A stretch of 64,000 bases of DNA from Streptomyces pseudovenezuelae (GTDB taxonomy: Bacteria; Actinomycetota; Actinomycetes; Streptomycetales; Streptomycetaceae): NCBI RefSeq assembly GCF_001513955.1, contig NZ_KQ948154.1, positions 124,001 through 188,000 on the forward strand, given 5' to 3'. Position numbers and translations under genes: made by a program. Positions 39,611 through 49,282 of this stretch are shown here, piece after piece. Under the pieces are notes generated by a model. The model ran no database searches, had not been told where the DNA came from, and was given only the letters and a program-made list of their open reading frames with translations. Each line of letters starts with the position of its first letter. The first letter of the stretch is position 1.

Positions 39611-40468
39611 ATGACACCTACGCTCGTGCGGCAGCACCTGCCTTCGACAGGGGAGACATCCCGTCGGGACCTCGGTGCACGCGCGCGTGACTGGTCCGAG
39701 ATCCAGGAGCGGATGCTGGTACCGCTGTACGAGGCCGTCTACGAGCGACTGGAAGTGGGCCCCGCGACACGGCTGTTGGGCCTCGGCTGCGGCAGCGGGC
39801 TCGCCCTGCTGATGGCGGCCTCCAGAGGCGCCGCGGTCGCCGGCGTCGAGCCCGACTCCCCCGAACGGCTGGCACTCGCCAGGGAGCGGCTGCAGCCGGA
39901 GGCATGGGGCACACGCGCGCGTGCCGGCACCAGGCTCGTCGAGGGAGCGCCCGAGGACGCCTCGGACGCCGGGACCGCCCCGTACACCCTCGTGACCGCC
40001 TTCGAGCCGATCGGGTGTCTCGCGGGCGACTCGGAGGGGCTCGGTGAGCTTCTCGCCTCGGCCACCCCGCTCGCCGAGCGGGGGGCGCCCGTGGCGCTCG
40101 TCGGCTGGGGTCCGCCGGAGCGGTGCGCCACGTCGTCGGTGCTGCGGGTGGCCACCAGGCTGGCGGATCCGCTGCGCGGCGCGGCCGGTTGGCGCCCCGC
40201 CCTGCGCGACGACCTGGAGGAGGTCGCCCAGCGGGCCGGCCTGCGGCCCGACGGCTCGGGCCGGGTCTCCTGCCCCTTCGGGTACGCCGATCTCGACAGC
40301 GCGCTCAAGGGCCTGCTGTCGACCGGCCTCTTCGACGCGGCCATCGAGGCGACCGACCAGGCGCAGGTGGACAAGGAGGTGACGGAGGCCCTGCATCCGT
40401 ACCAGCGCCGGGACGGCACGGTGTGGATGCCGAACGTCTTCCGGTACCTGGTCGCTCGCGTGCCCTAG
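39611..40468 (+). CDS. SAM-dependent methyltransferase
   Basis: This encodes 285 residues from the ATG at 39611. The SAM site is motif I LLGLGCGSGLALLMAASRGA then VAGVEPD (acidic end of strand 2). LVTAFEPIGCL is the post-motif strand. The sequence is class I Rossmann. The C-terminus ends with DGTVWMPNVFRYLVAR. This sits directly divergent from proS and upstream of ffh on the opposite strand; I know no partner. Substrate unknown. A frame extends 71 codons upstream without a ribosome site. Confidence 0.85.
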   Translation: MTPTLVRQHLPSTGETSRRDLGARARDWSEIQERMLVPLYEAVYERLEVGPATRLLGLGCGSGLALLMAASRGAAVAGVEPDSPERLALARERLQPEAWGTRARAGTRLVEGAPEDASDAGTAPYTLVTAFEPIGCLAGDSEGLGELLASATPLAERGAPVALVGWGPPERCATSSVLRVATRLADPLRGAAGWRPALRDDLEEVAQRAGLRPDGSGRVSCPFGYADLDSALKGLLSTGLFDAAIEATDQAQVDKEVTEALHPYQRRDGTVWMPNVFRYLVARVP

Positions 40469-40496
40469 CCGTCGCTTCGGCGGTTCCTCGGTAAAC

Positions 40497-40560
40497 GTGC
40501 GCGGTGGGGCGGGGTTGGTCGGATCCGGCGACCCGACGAACACCCGCCCCCGCCACACGC
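40497..40560. terminator. Imperfect bidirectional terminator
   Basis: Between the convergent methyltransferase and ffh genes: GTGCGCGGTGGGGCGGG (from 40497) pairs imperfectly with CCCGCCCCCGCCACACGC (to 40560), with inner GTCGG/CCGAC. Confidence 0.6.
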
Positions 40561-40570
40561 GGGGCCGGCC

Positions 40571-42115
40571 TCAGCCCATGAACTTCTTGAACTCGTCCGG
40601 CAGCTCGAAGTCCTGCGGGGCCTGCTGGCCGGGCACGCCGAAGGCGCCACCCTGGGCGGCCTTGCGTGCGGCCTCCTCCTGCTCCTGCTGCTTGCGCTTC
40701 ATCGGGTTGCCGGAGCGCTGCTTGCCCTTGGCCTTCTTGGGCTGCTTCTTGGCGCGGCCGGGGCCGCCACCCATGCCCGGCATCCCGGGCATACCCGGCA
40801 TGCCGCCGCCCTGAGCCATGCGGGACATCATCTTGCGGGCCTCGAAGAACCGCTCGACGAGGTTCTTGACCGCGCTGACCTCGACACCGGAACCCTTGGC
40901 GATACGGGCGCGGCGCGAGCCGTTGATGATCGTGGCGTCGGCGCGCTCGGCCGGGGTCATCGACTTGATGATGGCGGCCGTGCGGTCGACGTCCCGCTCG
41001 TCCAGGTTGTTGATCTGGTCCTTGATCTGGCCCATGCCCGGGAGCATGCCGAGCAGCTTGGAGATGCTGCCCATCTTGCGGACCTGTTCCATCTGGGCCA
41101 GGAAGTCGTCCAGGGTGAAGTCCTGGCCCTTCTTGGACGCCAGCTTGGAGGCCATCTTCTCGGCCTCTTCCTGACTGAACGTCTTCTCCGCCTGCTCGAT
41201 CAGGGTGAGCAGGTCACCCATGTCGAGGATGCGGGAGGCCATCCGGTCGGGGTGGAAGGCGTCGAAGTCCTCCAGCTTCTCGCCGTTGGAGGCGAACATG
41301 ATCGGCTTGCCGGTGATCTGCCGGATCGACAGGGCCGCGCCACCGCGGGCGTCACCGTCGAGCTTGGAGAGCACCACGCCGTCGAAGCCGACGCCGTCGC
41401 GGAAGGACTCGGCGGTGTTGACCGCGTCCTGACCGATCATCGCGTCGACGACGAAGAGGATCTCGTCGGGGCTGACGGCGTCGCGGATGTCCGCGGCCTG
41501 CTGCATCAGCTCCTGGTCGATACCGAGACGGCCGGCGGTGTCCACGATCACGATGTCGTGGACCTTCGCCTTGGCGTGCTCGATGGAGTCCTTGGCGACC
41601 TTGACCGGGTCACCGACGCCGTTGCCCGGCTCGGGGGCGTAGACCGCGACCCCGGCACGCTCGGCGACCACGCTCAGCTGGTTGACGGCGTTGGGGCGCT
41701 GGAGGTCGGCGGCGACGAGCAGCGGCGAGTGGCCCTGCTCCTTCAGCCAGTGGCCGAGCTTGCCCGCGAGGGTGGTCTTACCGGCACCCTGGAGACCCGC
41801 AAGCATGATCACGGTGGGCGGGTTCTTGGCGAACCTGAGGCGCCGGGTCTCGCCGCCGAGGATCGTGACGAGCTCCTCGTTCACGATCTTCAGGACCTGC
41901 TGGGCGGGGTTCAGCGCCCGGGAGACGTCGGCGCCGAGGGCACGCTCCTTGACGTTCTTGATGAACGTCCGGACGACCGGGAGCGCCACGTCCGCTTCCA
42001 GCAGCGCGATCCGGATCTCGCGCGCGGTGGCGTCGATGTCCGCCTCGGAGAGCCGTCCCTTGCCGCGCAGGTTCTTGAAAGTCGCTGAGAGGCGATCGGA
42101 AAGAGTATCGAACAC
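40571..42115 (-). CDS. ffh: Signal recognition particle protein
   Basis: This encodes 514 residues from the GTG at 42115. N-domain MFDTLSDRLSATFKNLRGKG (written with GTG start), G-domain GLQGAGKTTLAGKLG, LLVAADLQRPNAVNQL, DIVIVDTAGRLGIDQEL, LSKLDGDARGGAAL. Methionine-rich M-domain with ISKLLGMLPGMGQIKDQINN, RIAKGSGVEVSAVKNLVERF and MMSRMAQGGGMPGMPGMPGM (a repeated Met-Pro-Gly stretch). With 4.5S RNA (not seen here) it binds signal sequences and docks on FtsY, present at 49.4 kb. Downstream of glnD in orientation, start 84 bases beyond the glnD stop. Confidence 0.96.
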   Translation of the reverse strand: MFDTLSDRLSATFKNLRGKGRLSEADIDATAREIRIALLEADVALPVVRTFIKNVKERALGADVSRALNPAQQVLKIVNEELVTILGGETRRLRFAKNPPTVIMLAGLQGAGKTTLAGKLGHWLKEQGHSPLLVAADLQRPNAVNQLSVVAERAGVAVYAPEPGNGVGDPVKVAKDSIEHAKAKVHDIVIVDTAGRLGIDQELMQQAADIRDAVSPDEILFVVDAMIGQDAVNTAESFRDGVGFDGVVLSKLDGDARGGAALSIRQITGKPIMFASNGEKLEDFDAFHPDRMASRILDMGDLLTLIEQAEKTFSQEEAEKMASKLASKKGQDFTLDDFLAQMEQVRKMGSISKLLGMLPGMGQIKDQINNLDERDVDRTAAIIKSMTPAERADATIINGSRRARIAKGSGVEVSAVKNLVERFFEARKMMSRMAQGGGMPGMPGMPGMGGGPGRAKKQPKKAKGKQRSGNPMKRKQQEQEEAARKAAQGGAFGVPGQQAPQDFELPDEFKKFMG

Positions 42116-42199
42116 GGCGCTCGCGGTCCTCGGGGTCGGTGGCAGCTGGGAATCGCCCTCCAGGGTATCCCGGCGACACACGTAGCCGGGATCCCCCGG

Positions 42200-44647
42200 T
42201 CAGCCCCGCAGGGTCTCCTCCAGCTTCCGGGCCACGGAAGCCGCTTCGCCGGCCCCGAGCGGGACGCCCTTGGCGTCGGTGACGTAGAAGGCGTCCACCG
42301 CGTTGGCGCCCAGCGTCGACACGTGCGCGCTGCGCATCCGCACCCCGGCGTCCTCCAGCGCGCGTCCGATGCGGAACAGCAGTCCGGGGGCGTCCTGGGC
42401 GCGCACCTCGATCACCGTGGCGTGCCGGGAGGCCGCCGCGGCGACCGTCACGCGCGCGGCGGGCGCGACGACACCCCGGCGCCTGGGATAGGCGGCGTCC
42501 CGCTCGGCGAGGCGCCCGGCGACGTCCAGCGAGCCGTCCAGGACCCGTACGAGATCGGCGCGCAGCCGGGCCGCCTGGGGCAGCGAGCCGTACTGGGCGG
42601 CGACCCGCCAGTTCAGCAGGAGCACGGCACCCTCGACGCCGTCGGGCAGGTCCTGGGTGCTCAGTTCGGCGGTGCGGACGGTCAGCCGGTGCACGGCCAG
42701 CACTCCGGCCACCGCGGGCAGCACCCCCGGCTGGTCGGGTACGGCGATCACCAGTTCCACACCGAGCGGTTCCGGGTCGCCCGAGGGCTGGGCGTCCGCG
42801 GGCGGCTCGGTCTGCGCGCGCAGGGACAGCACCGGGCCGCCCGTCGCGAGCGCCTCGATGGCGAGCCGCTCCTGCTCGGCGGTGGGCGCTGCGGCCTCGG
42901 GCTCGTCGGGGGCGTCCCCGGCGAGCACCGCGGACACCCGCTTGACCAGGTCGGCGACTAGCGAGCCCCGCCAGGACGACCAGGCGGCCGGCCCGGTGGC
43001 CAGGGCGTCGGCCTCGGTCAGCGCGTGCAGCAGCTCCAGCGTGCCCTGCGATCCGACCGCCTCGGCGACCGAGCGCAGGGTGGCCGGGTCCTCCAGGTCA
43101 CGCCGGGTCGCGGTGTCCACGAGCAGCAGGTGGTGCCGTACCAGAGCGGCGAGTACGGCGACGTCGTCGCGGTCGAAGCCGATGCGTGTGGCGACGTCCT
43201 TCGCGATGATCTCGCCGGCCACCGAGTGGTCGCCGGGCCAGCCCTTGCCGATGTCGTGCAGCAGCGCGGCGACGAGCAGCAGGTCGGGGCGGTGGACGCG
43301 GCGGGTGAACTCGGAGGCGCGCACGGCCGTCTCGATGAGGTGCCGGTCGACGGTCCAGATGTGCACGGCGTTGCGCTGCGGGCGGCAGCGCACCCGCTCC
43401 CAGTCGGGCAGCATCTGAGTGATCAGCCCCTCGGCCTCCAGTGCCTCCCAGACCTCGATGGTGGGCTGGCCGGAGCCGAGCAGGGTCACGAGCTGTTCGC
43501 GGGCCTCGGCGGGCCAGGGCGTGGGCAGCGGGCGCACTCCGGCCGCCATGCGCCGCACGGCGTGCAGGGACAGCGGGAGTCCGGCCTGGGCGGCGGCGGC
43601 CGCGGCGCGCAGCGGGAGCACGGGGTCCCGGTCCGGGCGCGCGGCGCGGGCGAGCACCACCTCGCCGTCCTGCTCGACGACGCCCTCGGCCAGCGGCGAC
43701 CTCTCGGCTGCCTGCTTGCCGCCCCCGAGCATGGCGCGCAGCCGTGGCCGCACGGCACGCGACCTGAGCACGCGTCCCACCTCGCGCCAGGTGACGTCGC
43801 TGGCGTACGAGATGACCCGGGCGGCCTCGTAGACCTGCCGCAGCAGGGTGTCGGCGTCGAGCAGGCCGAGTTCGGCGGCGACCTGGTCCTGTTCCTGGAG
43901 CGCGAGCCGGTCGGTCGCGCGGCCCGTCGTCAGGTGCAGGGCGTCCCGGACGTCGAGCAGCCGGCGCCGGGCGTCGTCGAGGCCCTCGCGCGGGGCGTCG
44001 GCCAGCCAGGAGGCGGCGACGGCGCGCAGGGCGGTGGCGTCACGGAGGCCGCCACGGGCCTCCTTCAGATCGGGTTCGAGCAGGTACTGGAGCTCGCCCT
44101 GGCGTTCGGCGCGCTCGGCGCACAGCTCCTGGAGCTCGGGAAGGCGCTTGGGCGCCTGGTTGCGCCAGTCGGCCAGGACCGCCGTCCGCAGGCCCGCGGT
44201 CAGTCCCAGGTCACCGGCGATGTGGCGGGCGTCCAGGAGGCCGAGCTGGACCTTGAGATCCTCCGCGGCCGTCTTGCGGGCCTCCGCGGACGTGCGCACG
44301 GAGTGGTCGAGGGCGAGGCCGAGGTCCCACACGGGGTACCAGATGCGGTCGGCCAGGGTGGCGACCGCGCCCGGGTCGCTGCCGTCGTGCAGCAGGACCA
44401 GGTCCAGGTCGCTGCGGGGCGACAGCTCGCCGCGGCCGTAGCCGCCGACGGCGATCAGGGAGACCCCGCGCACCTGCTCGTTGCCCGCGGTGAACAGCCC
44501 CGAGAGCCAGTCGTCGGTCAGTTCGGCGAGGGCGGAACGGCGCGGCGGCCCGGACCGCGCCTCCTCCTGGAGGAGGCGCAGCCGGGCCGCCGCGTAGCCG
44601 CTGGGTCCCGAGTCCTCTGCATCCTTGCGCACGTTCGTGCTCGTCAC
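42200..44647 (-). CDS. glnD: PII nucleotidylyltransferase/deadenylylase
   Basis: This encodes 815 residues. N-terminal nucleotidyltransferase: GYGRGELSPRSDLDLVLLHD (GxGxxxxxSDxD). A helical middle follows, then an HD domain (LLLVAALLHDIGKGWPGDHS, residue about 440), then two ACT domains (residues about 600-815; VELVIAVPDQPGVLPAVAG and TVIEVRAQDAPGLLFRIG). In Streptomyces the enzyme adenylylates PII rather than uridylylating it. Third gene of the amtB-glnK-glnD operon, start 27 bases beyond the glnK stop. Confidence 0.96.
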   Translation of the reverse strand: MTSTNVRKDAEDSGPSGYAAARLRLLQEEARSGPPRRSALAELTDDWLSGLFTAGNEQVRGVSLIAVGGYGRGELSPRSDLDLVLLHDGSDPGAVATLADRIWYPVWDLGLALDHSVRTSAEARKTAAEDLKVQLGLLDARHIAGDLGLTAGLRTAVLADWRNQAPKRLPELQELCAERAERQGELQYLLEPDLKEARGGLRDATALRAVAASWLADAPREGLDDARRRLLDVRDALHLTTGRATDRLALQEQDQVAAELGLLDADTLLRQVYEAARVISYASDVTWREVGRVLRSRAVRPRLRAMLGGGKQAAERSPLAEGVVEQDGEVVLARAARPDRDPVLPLRAAAAAAQAGLPLSLHAVRRMAAGVRPLPTPWPAEAREQLVTLLGSGQPTIEVWEALEAEGLITQMLPDWERVRCRPQRNAVHIWTVDRHLIETAVRASEFTRRVHRPDLLLVAALLHDIGKGWPGDHSVAGEIIAKDVATRIGFDRDDVAVLAALVRHHLLLVDTATRRDLEDPATLRSVAEAVGSQGTLELLHALTEADALATGPAAWSSWRGSLVADLVKRVSAVLAGDAPDEPEAAAPTAEQERLAIEALATGGPVLSLRAQTEPPADAQPSGDPEPLGVELVIAVPDQPGVLPAVAGVLAVHRLTVRTAELSTQDLPDGVEGAVLLLNWRVAAQYGSLPQAARLRADLVRVLDGSLDVAGRLAERDAAYPRRRGVVAPAARVTVAAAASRHATVIEVRAQDAPGLLFRIGRALEDAGVRMRSAHVSTLGANAVDAFYVTDAKGVPLGAGEAASVARKLEETLRG

Positions 44648-44673
44648 CCAGCAGCTCCTGTTCTGTTCCTCGG

Positions 44674-45012
44674 TCAGAGCGCGTCCGGGCCGCGCTCGCC
44701 CGTCCGGACCCGTACCGCGGTCTCGACCGGCAGGGACCAGACCTTGCCGTCACCGATCTTGCCCGTGCGGGCCGCCTTGACGACTACGTCGATCAGCTGC
44801 TCGGCGTCGTCGTCCTCGGCGAGGACCTCGATGCGGATCTTCGGCACCAGGTCCACGGTGTACTCGGCACCGCGGTAGACCTCGGTGTGGCCCCGCTGAC
44901 GACCGTAGCCGCTGGCCTCGGTGACCGTCAGACCGTGGACCCCGAAGGCCTGGAGGGCTTCCTTGATCTCGTCGAGCCGGTGGGGCTTGACGACTGCGGT
45001 GATGAGCTTCAT
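44674..45012 (-). CDS. glnK: PII nitrogen regulatory protein GlnK
   Basis: This encodes 112 residues. MKLITAVVKPHRLDEIKEAL, T-loop GYGRQRGHTEVYRGAEYTVD and the B-loop KIGDGKVWSLPVETAVRVRT. Tyr51 is present in the T-loop (GAEYTV), the residue adenylylated in Streptomyces. Its start overlaps the amtB stop by four bases. In many bacteria it blocks AmtB; in S. coelicolor it affects nitrogen metabolism and development through less clear routes. Confidence 0.97.
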   Translation of the reverse strand: MKLITAVVKPHRLDEIKEALQAFGVHGLTVTEASGYGRQRGHTEVYRGAEYTVDLVPKIRIEVLAEDDDAEQLIDVVVKAARTGKIGDGKVWSLPVETAVRVRTGERGPDAL

Positions 45013-46343
45013 GCGTCCACCTTCTTGCCCGCGTCGCCGGCCGGGGCCGTGACGGAGGTCCGGGCGGCGCCGCCACCGGCACCGCTGAAGTCGTATGCGG
45101 TCTCGGCGTGCTCGGCCTGGTCGATGCCCGAGACCTCCTCGTCCTCACTGACCCGCATGCCGATCGTCTTGTCGAGCAGGAAGGCCAGGATCGCGGAGGC
45201 GATCAGGGAGTAGGCGAGGACCGCGAAGACACCGGCGCACTGCTTCCAGAACTGGTCCATGCCGCCGCCGTAGAAGAGGCCCTTGACGTCGGACTGGCCG
45301 GTGCCGCTGGCGAAGAAGCCGATCAGCAGGGAGCCGATGATTCCGCCGACCATGTGGACGCCGACGACGTCCAGGGAGTCGTCGTAGTTGAACCGGTACT
45401 TCAGGCCGACGGCCGCGGCGCAGGCGACACCGGCGATGGCGCCGACGCAGATCGCGCCGATCGGGGTGACCGCACCACCGGAGGGGGTGATGGCGACCAG
45501 ACCGGCGACCGCGCCGGAGGCGGCGCCCAGCGTGGTGAACGCGCCGTGGCGGATCTTCTCGTAGACGAGCCAGGCGAGCATGGCGGCCGCGGTGGCGATC
45601 TGCGTGTTGACGAACATCAGCGAGCCGACGCCGTCGTCGTTGCCGAGCCACGAGCCGGCGTTGAAGCCGAACCAGCCGAACCACAGCAGGCCCGCGCCGA
45701 GCATGACCAGCGGGAGGCTGTGCGGGCGCATGGGGTCGCGCTTGAAGCCGACGCGCTTGCCGATGACCAGGATCACACCGAGTGCCGCGGCACCCGCGTT
45801 GATGTGGACCGCGGTACCACCGGCGAAGTCGATCACCCCGAGCTCGAAGGCCCAGCCGCCGGTGCCCCAGACCCAGTGGGCGACCGGGAAGTACACGACC
45901 GTCGCCCACAGCGCGACGAAGAGCGCCCAGGCGGAGAACTTCACGCGGTCGGCGATCGCGCCGCTTATCAGGGCGGGCGTGATGATCGCGAACATCATCT
46001 GGAAGACGGCGAAGGCGAGGACCGGGATCGTGTACCCGGACCAGATGTCGCCCTTGTCGATGCCGGTCCATCCGAAGAAGTCGGATTCCCAGCCGATGAG
46101 CGAGCCGTGGTCCGTACCGAACGCCATGGAGAAGCCGTACAGCACCCACAGGATCGTGACGATACCCATGCTGATGAAGCTCATCATCAGCATGTTGAGG
46201 GTGCTCTTGACGCGGACCATGCCTCCGTAGAAGAAGGCGAGTCCCGGCGTCATGATCAGCACCAGGGCGGAACAGATCAACATGAAGCCTGTGTTGGCCA
46301 CAGACAGCTTGTCTGCGGCGAGCGTGATGGCGGTTGGTGCCAT
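45009..46343 (-). CDS. amtB: Ammonium transporter
   Basis: This encodes 444 residues from the ATG at 46343. Eleven or so hydrophobic segments. Typical: PGLAFFYGGMVRVKSTLNML, ALWATVVYFPVAHWVWGTGG (pore His), FAGGTAVHINAGAAALG, and FNYDDSLDVVGVHMVGGIIG (second pore His). The C-terminus is Ala/Gly-rich with GIDQAEHAETAYDF. First gene of amtB-glnK-glnD, behind a GlnR box. Confidence 0.96.
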   Translation of the reverse strand: MAPTAITLAADKLSVANTGFMLICSALVLIMTPGLAFFYGGMVRVKSTLNMLMMSFISMGIVTILWVLYGFSMAFGTDHGSLIGWESDFFGWTGIDKGDIWSGYTIPVLAFAVFQMMFAIITPALISGAIADRVKFSAWALFVALWATVVYFPVAHWVWGTGGWAFELGVIDFAGGTAVHINAGAAALGVILVIGKRVGFKRDPMRPHSLPLVMLGAGLLWFGWFGFNAGSWLGNDDGVGSLMFVNTQIATAAAMLAWLVYEKIRHGAFTTLGAASGAVAGLVAITPSGGAVTPIGAICVGAIAGVACAAAVGLKYRFNYDDSLDVVGVHMVGGIIGSLLIGFFASGTGQSDVKGLFYGGGMDQFWKQCAGVFAVLAYSLIASAILAFLLDKTIGMRVSEDEEVSGIDQAEHAETAYDFSGAGGGAARTSVTAPAGDAGKKVDA

Positions 46344-46656
46344 CGGCGTCTCCTCGTCGTAGGTACGGCCCCGTGCGGGCGAAGCCAGAGCGGAATGAGG
46401 GGTGGGCCGGTTATGCGCCATGAGATTGGCGCAGCGCGGTTTCGGTGGGAGCCCCTCGTTGTTTCGCCGCCGTGACGAAGACGCCTTGCGTGTTACGCGT
46501 CGATGAACTGCCGGATATGGGCCGCGGCGATCGTTATCGTGGCGCAACCTTCGGAGAAGGTGAGAAACCGGCCGCGGTCGGCCTTCCGATGACCTGGCAT
46601 GGGGGAGCCGAGTCGGGCAGTTCGGGAGGGCCGGCCGCGGCCGGGGTTCCGGGGAT
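46344..46656. other. Intergenic region, amtB promoter
   Basis: These 313 bases separate amtB from nsdA (both minus strand). They contain the GlnR box at 46461-46496 and presumably the nsdA 3' end. I see no gene or strong hairpin here. Confidence 0.5.
46461..46496 (-). promoter_or_regulatory. GlnR-type box upstream of amtB
   Basis: On the minus strand GTCAC-n6-GAAAC (46476 to 46461), the expected GlnR half-site pair, with a further GTAAC at 46496-46492 in the same orientation, 20 bases upstream. The ATG lies 118 bases away. In Streptomyces GlnR activates amtB-glnK-glnD under nitrogen limitation. Confidence 0.7.
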
Positions 46657-48162
46657 TCAGACGGCTTCCGCGGTCTCCGGGAGTTCCACGGCGAGCTTGT
46701 CGGTGAGGTGCACGACCTCGGCGAGATCACCGAAATCGCGTACGGCCGTGTCGACCGTCTTTCGAATACGAGTGTTGACCCGCTCGGAGCGGACCTTCTT
46801 GGCGATGTGCATGGCCTGTTCCACCAGTACGGTGCTCTGCTCGGGCTCACGCCGCAGCAGGTGCACGGTGGCCATGCCGACGAGATTGAGTGCGTACGAC
46901 CGCTGGTGCTCGCCGTCCTCGGAGAAGAGCTCCACCGCCCGCTGCATGAGGGGCTCGGCCAGGGAGGCGTAGGTCGGGCTGCGACCGGCGACGTAGGCCA
47001 GGTCTCGGTAGGAGTGGGAGTTCTCGCCGTACAGCTCCGCCTCGGAGAAGAAGCGGATCCAGTCGGGGTCCGGCTCGTCCCACTCGTCGGCCTCGGCGAA
47101 GGTGTCCTCGGCCATCCGGACCGCCCGCTTGCACTTGCCGGGCTGGCCCATGTTGGCGTAGGCGCGGGCCTCCATCGCATACAGCATCGACAGGGTCCGC
47201 GGGCTCGCGCAGTCCCGGCTGCCGTACTGCGCGAGGTGGATCAGCTCCAGGGCGTCCTCGGGCCGCCCGAGGTGGATCATCTGGCGGCTCATGCTGGACA
47301 GGACATAGGAGCCGAGCGGCTTGTCGCCGGCCTCCTTGGCGGCGTGCAGCGCGAGCACGAAGTACTTCTGCGCGCTGGGCTGGAGCCCCACGTCGTACGA
47401 CATCCAGCCCGCGAGCTCGGCCAGTTCGGCGGCGACCTTGAACAGCTTGCGGGTGGTGGTCTCCGGCTGGGGTTCCTGGAGGAGGTCCGTCACCTCGTGC
47501 AGCTGGCCGACGACGGCCTTGCGGCGCAGGCCGCCGCCGCACTGGGCGTCCCACTGGCGGAACATCGCGGTCGTCGACTCCAGCAGGTCGAGCTCGGGCC
47601 TGGAGAGCCGGCCCACGCGGCGGGACGCGGCCGGGTCGGGCTCGCGGTGCGGTCCGGCGGCGGGGCCGGGGACCAGCCAGCGCTGCATGGGCTCGATGAG
47701 GGACGGGCCCGCGGACAGGGCCAGCGAGCTCCCGAGGAAGCCGCGCCGCGCCAGCATGAGGTCGCTGCGCGAGAACTCGCTGAGCAGGGCCACGGTCTGC
47801 GGACCCGTCCAGGGCAGGTCGACCCCGGTCGTGGACGGTGACTGGCGGGCGGCGCGCAGTCCGAGGTCCTCGACGGAGACGACGCATCCGAACCGCTCGG
47901 AGAACAGCTCGGACAGGATCCTGGGGATGGGTTCGCGGGGGTTCTCGCCGTCCAGCCAGCGGCGCACCCGCGAGGTGTCGGTGGAGATGTGGTTGGCCCC
48001 CAACTGGCGGGCCCTGCGGTTGACCTGGCGGGCGAGCTCGCCCTTCGACCAGCCGCTGCGCACGAACCAGGAGGTGAGCAGCTCGTTGGGGCGCTTGTCA
48101 GCCGGGGAAGAGCTCTGCGCGGCGCTCCCGGCGCCCGTCCCGCTTCCGCTGTTGCCGCCCAC
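46657..48162 (-). CDS. nsdA: NsdA, negative regulator of development and antibiotic production
   Basis: This encodes about 501 residues if it starts at the GTG at 48162; a TTG at 48207 would add 15. N-terminal WFVRSGWSKGELARQVNRRA then SRVRRWLDGENPREPIP is a helix-turn-helix-like part. The C-terminal 300 residues have TPR-like helical repeats (AAELAELAGWMSYDVGLQPS; MLYAMEARAYANMGQPGKCK). In S. coelicolor, deletion of nsdA causes early spores and more antibiotics. Its position next to amtB is conserved. The DNA or protein target is not known. Confidence 0.9.
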   Translation of the reverse strand: MGGNSGSGTGAGSAAQSSSPADKRPNELLTSWFVRSGWSKGELARQVNRRARQLGANHISTDTSRVRRWLDGENPREPIPRILSELFSERFGCVVSVEDLGLRAARQSPSTTGVDLPWTGPQTVALLSEFSRSDLMLARRGFLGSSLALSAGPSLIEPMQRWLVPGPAAGPHREPDPAASRRVGRLSRPELDLLESTTAMFRQWDAQCGGGLRRKAVVGQLHEVTDLLQEPQPETTTRKLFKVAAELAELAGWMSYDVGLQPSAQKYFVLALHAAKEAGDKPLGSYVLSSMSRQMIHLGRPEDALELIHLAQYGSRDCASPRTLSMLYAMEARAYANMGQPGKCKRAVRMAEDTFAEADEWDEPDPDWIRFFSEAELYGENSHSYRDLAYVAGRSPTYASLAEPLMQRAVELFSEDGEHQRSYALNLVGMATVHLLRREPEQSTVLVEQAMHIAKKVRSERVNTRIRKTVDTAVRDFGDLAEVVHLTDKLAVELPETAEAV

Positions 48163-48595
48163 TGGAACGCCCCCATCCCTGAGACCACTTGTCGCCGAGT
48201 GCGCCAAGCCTTATCAGAATGCCGGTAAATACAGCCGTTCGTCCGGCGGTTGTCAGCCTTCGAACGGGGAACCGACTTGCCTCCGGCATACCCACAAGCG
48301 CATGTGCCCCCAGGACTCGTGCACTCAAAGTAATCCTACGATCACGCGTCCAGCCATGGCGATCCCGGAAACGCCACCATTCGCCACCCCTTCGAATGAA
48401 CTCACGGTCGCCTCCGCACGATTCACTTGACATAGACCGAGCGAGGTGGGCGGAGCGGTGCACTCAGGGGCGCGCATGTCCCGGCGCACCACCCTGGGCG
48501 CATCCGGGCGCCGCCGTCGCCCGGAAGTGGCGACGGAGAGTGACCGTTTGCGTCCGCCTCGTAACCACCGGCGCGCTGGACCCGTTGGAGGGGGC
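48163..48595. other. Intergenic region between nsdA and the prim-pol gene
   Basis: These 433 bases hold the divergent promoters of nsdA and the prim-pol gene. The middle is less G+C-rich. I see no convincing gene; open frames are short and Arg/Pro-rich. Confidence 0.5.
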
Positions 48596-49252
48596 ATGGG
48601 CTTCACGATCGGCGGAATTCGGGAGATTCGTTCCGGTACGCGCAGGCGCGGCCGCTCCTCGGAGTGCACCGCCGTCGCCGAGTTCACCGGACTCTGGGGC
48701 TGGGACGTCGTGCCGGGCGCACGGGCCTCGGCCGGTGCGTGCTCCTGCGGCCGCGCGGACTGTCCTCACCCCGGCGCCCACCCCCTCGACTTCGCTCCCC
48801 CGGTCCCCGCCGGGGCCACCCTGGACGAGGTGACCAAGGCCTGGTCCGAGTTCCCCGGCGCCTCCGTGATGCTGCCGGTCGGCGGCGCCTTCGACATCAT
48901 CGAGGTCGCCGAGCCGGCCGGGCGCCGCGCCCTGGTCCGCCTGGAGCGCATGGGCCTGCCGCTCGGCCCGGTGACCGCCACCCCCGAGGGCCGCGTCCAG
49001 TTCTTCGTCGCCCCCGGTGCCGCGGCCGACCTGGACGAACTCCTCTACCGCATGGGCTGGGACGACACCGACTCCCTCGACCTGAGCGGCCTGGGCCCCG
49101 GTGCGCACATCACGGCTCCGCCGTCGGACCGGGGCGGCCTGGGGCCGGTGCAGTGGCTGCGGCCGCCTTCCCTGGACACGGCGACGAAGCCGCCTGCGGC
49201 CCGCCTGCTGCTGGGGACGCTGGCGTACGTGGCACACCGGTCACGCGCATAG
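48596..49252 (+). CDS. Bifunctional DNA primase/polymerase-domain protein
   Basis: This encodes 218 residues from the ATG at 48596, with GGAGGGGG upstream. The start MGFTIGGIREIRSG is followed by CSCGRADCPHPGAHPLDF (Cys-rich) and ATLDEVTKAWSEFPGASVML, then GAFDIIEVAE, of the actinobacterial prim-pol N-terminal domain family. The conserved Asp-x-Asp is reduced to a single Asp in DIIEV. It is shorter than full primase-polymerases. Activity doubtful; function unknown. It is convergent with ftsY. Confidence 0.72.
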   Translation: MGFTIGGIREIRSGTRRRGRSSECTAVAEFTGLWGWDVVPGARASAGACSCGRADCPHPGAHPLDFAPPVPAGATLDEVTKAWSEFPGASVMLPVGGAFDIIEVAEPAGRRALVRLERMGLPLGPVTATPEGRVQFFVAPGAAADLDELLYRMGWDDTDSLDLSGLGPGAHITAPPSDRGGLGPVQWLRPPSLDTATKPPAARLLLGTLAYVAHRSRA

Positions 49253-49282
49253 CCGTACGGCCGCGCCCCTGCCGTACACAGC

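Noticed and set aside
48163..48207. Longer NsdA N-terminus starting at TTG 48207
   Set aside because: The start codon is rare and no ribosome site precedes it. The GTG at 48162 gives a protein of the usual length.
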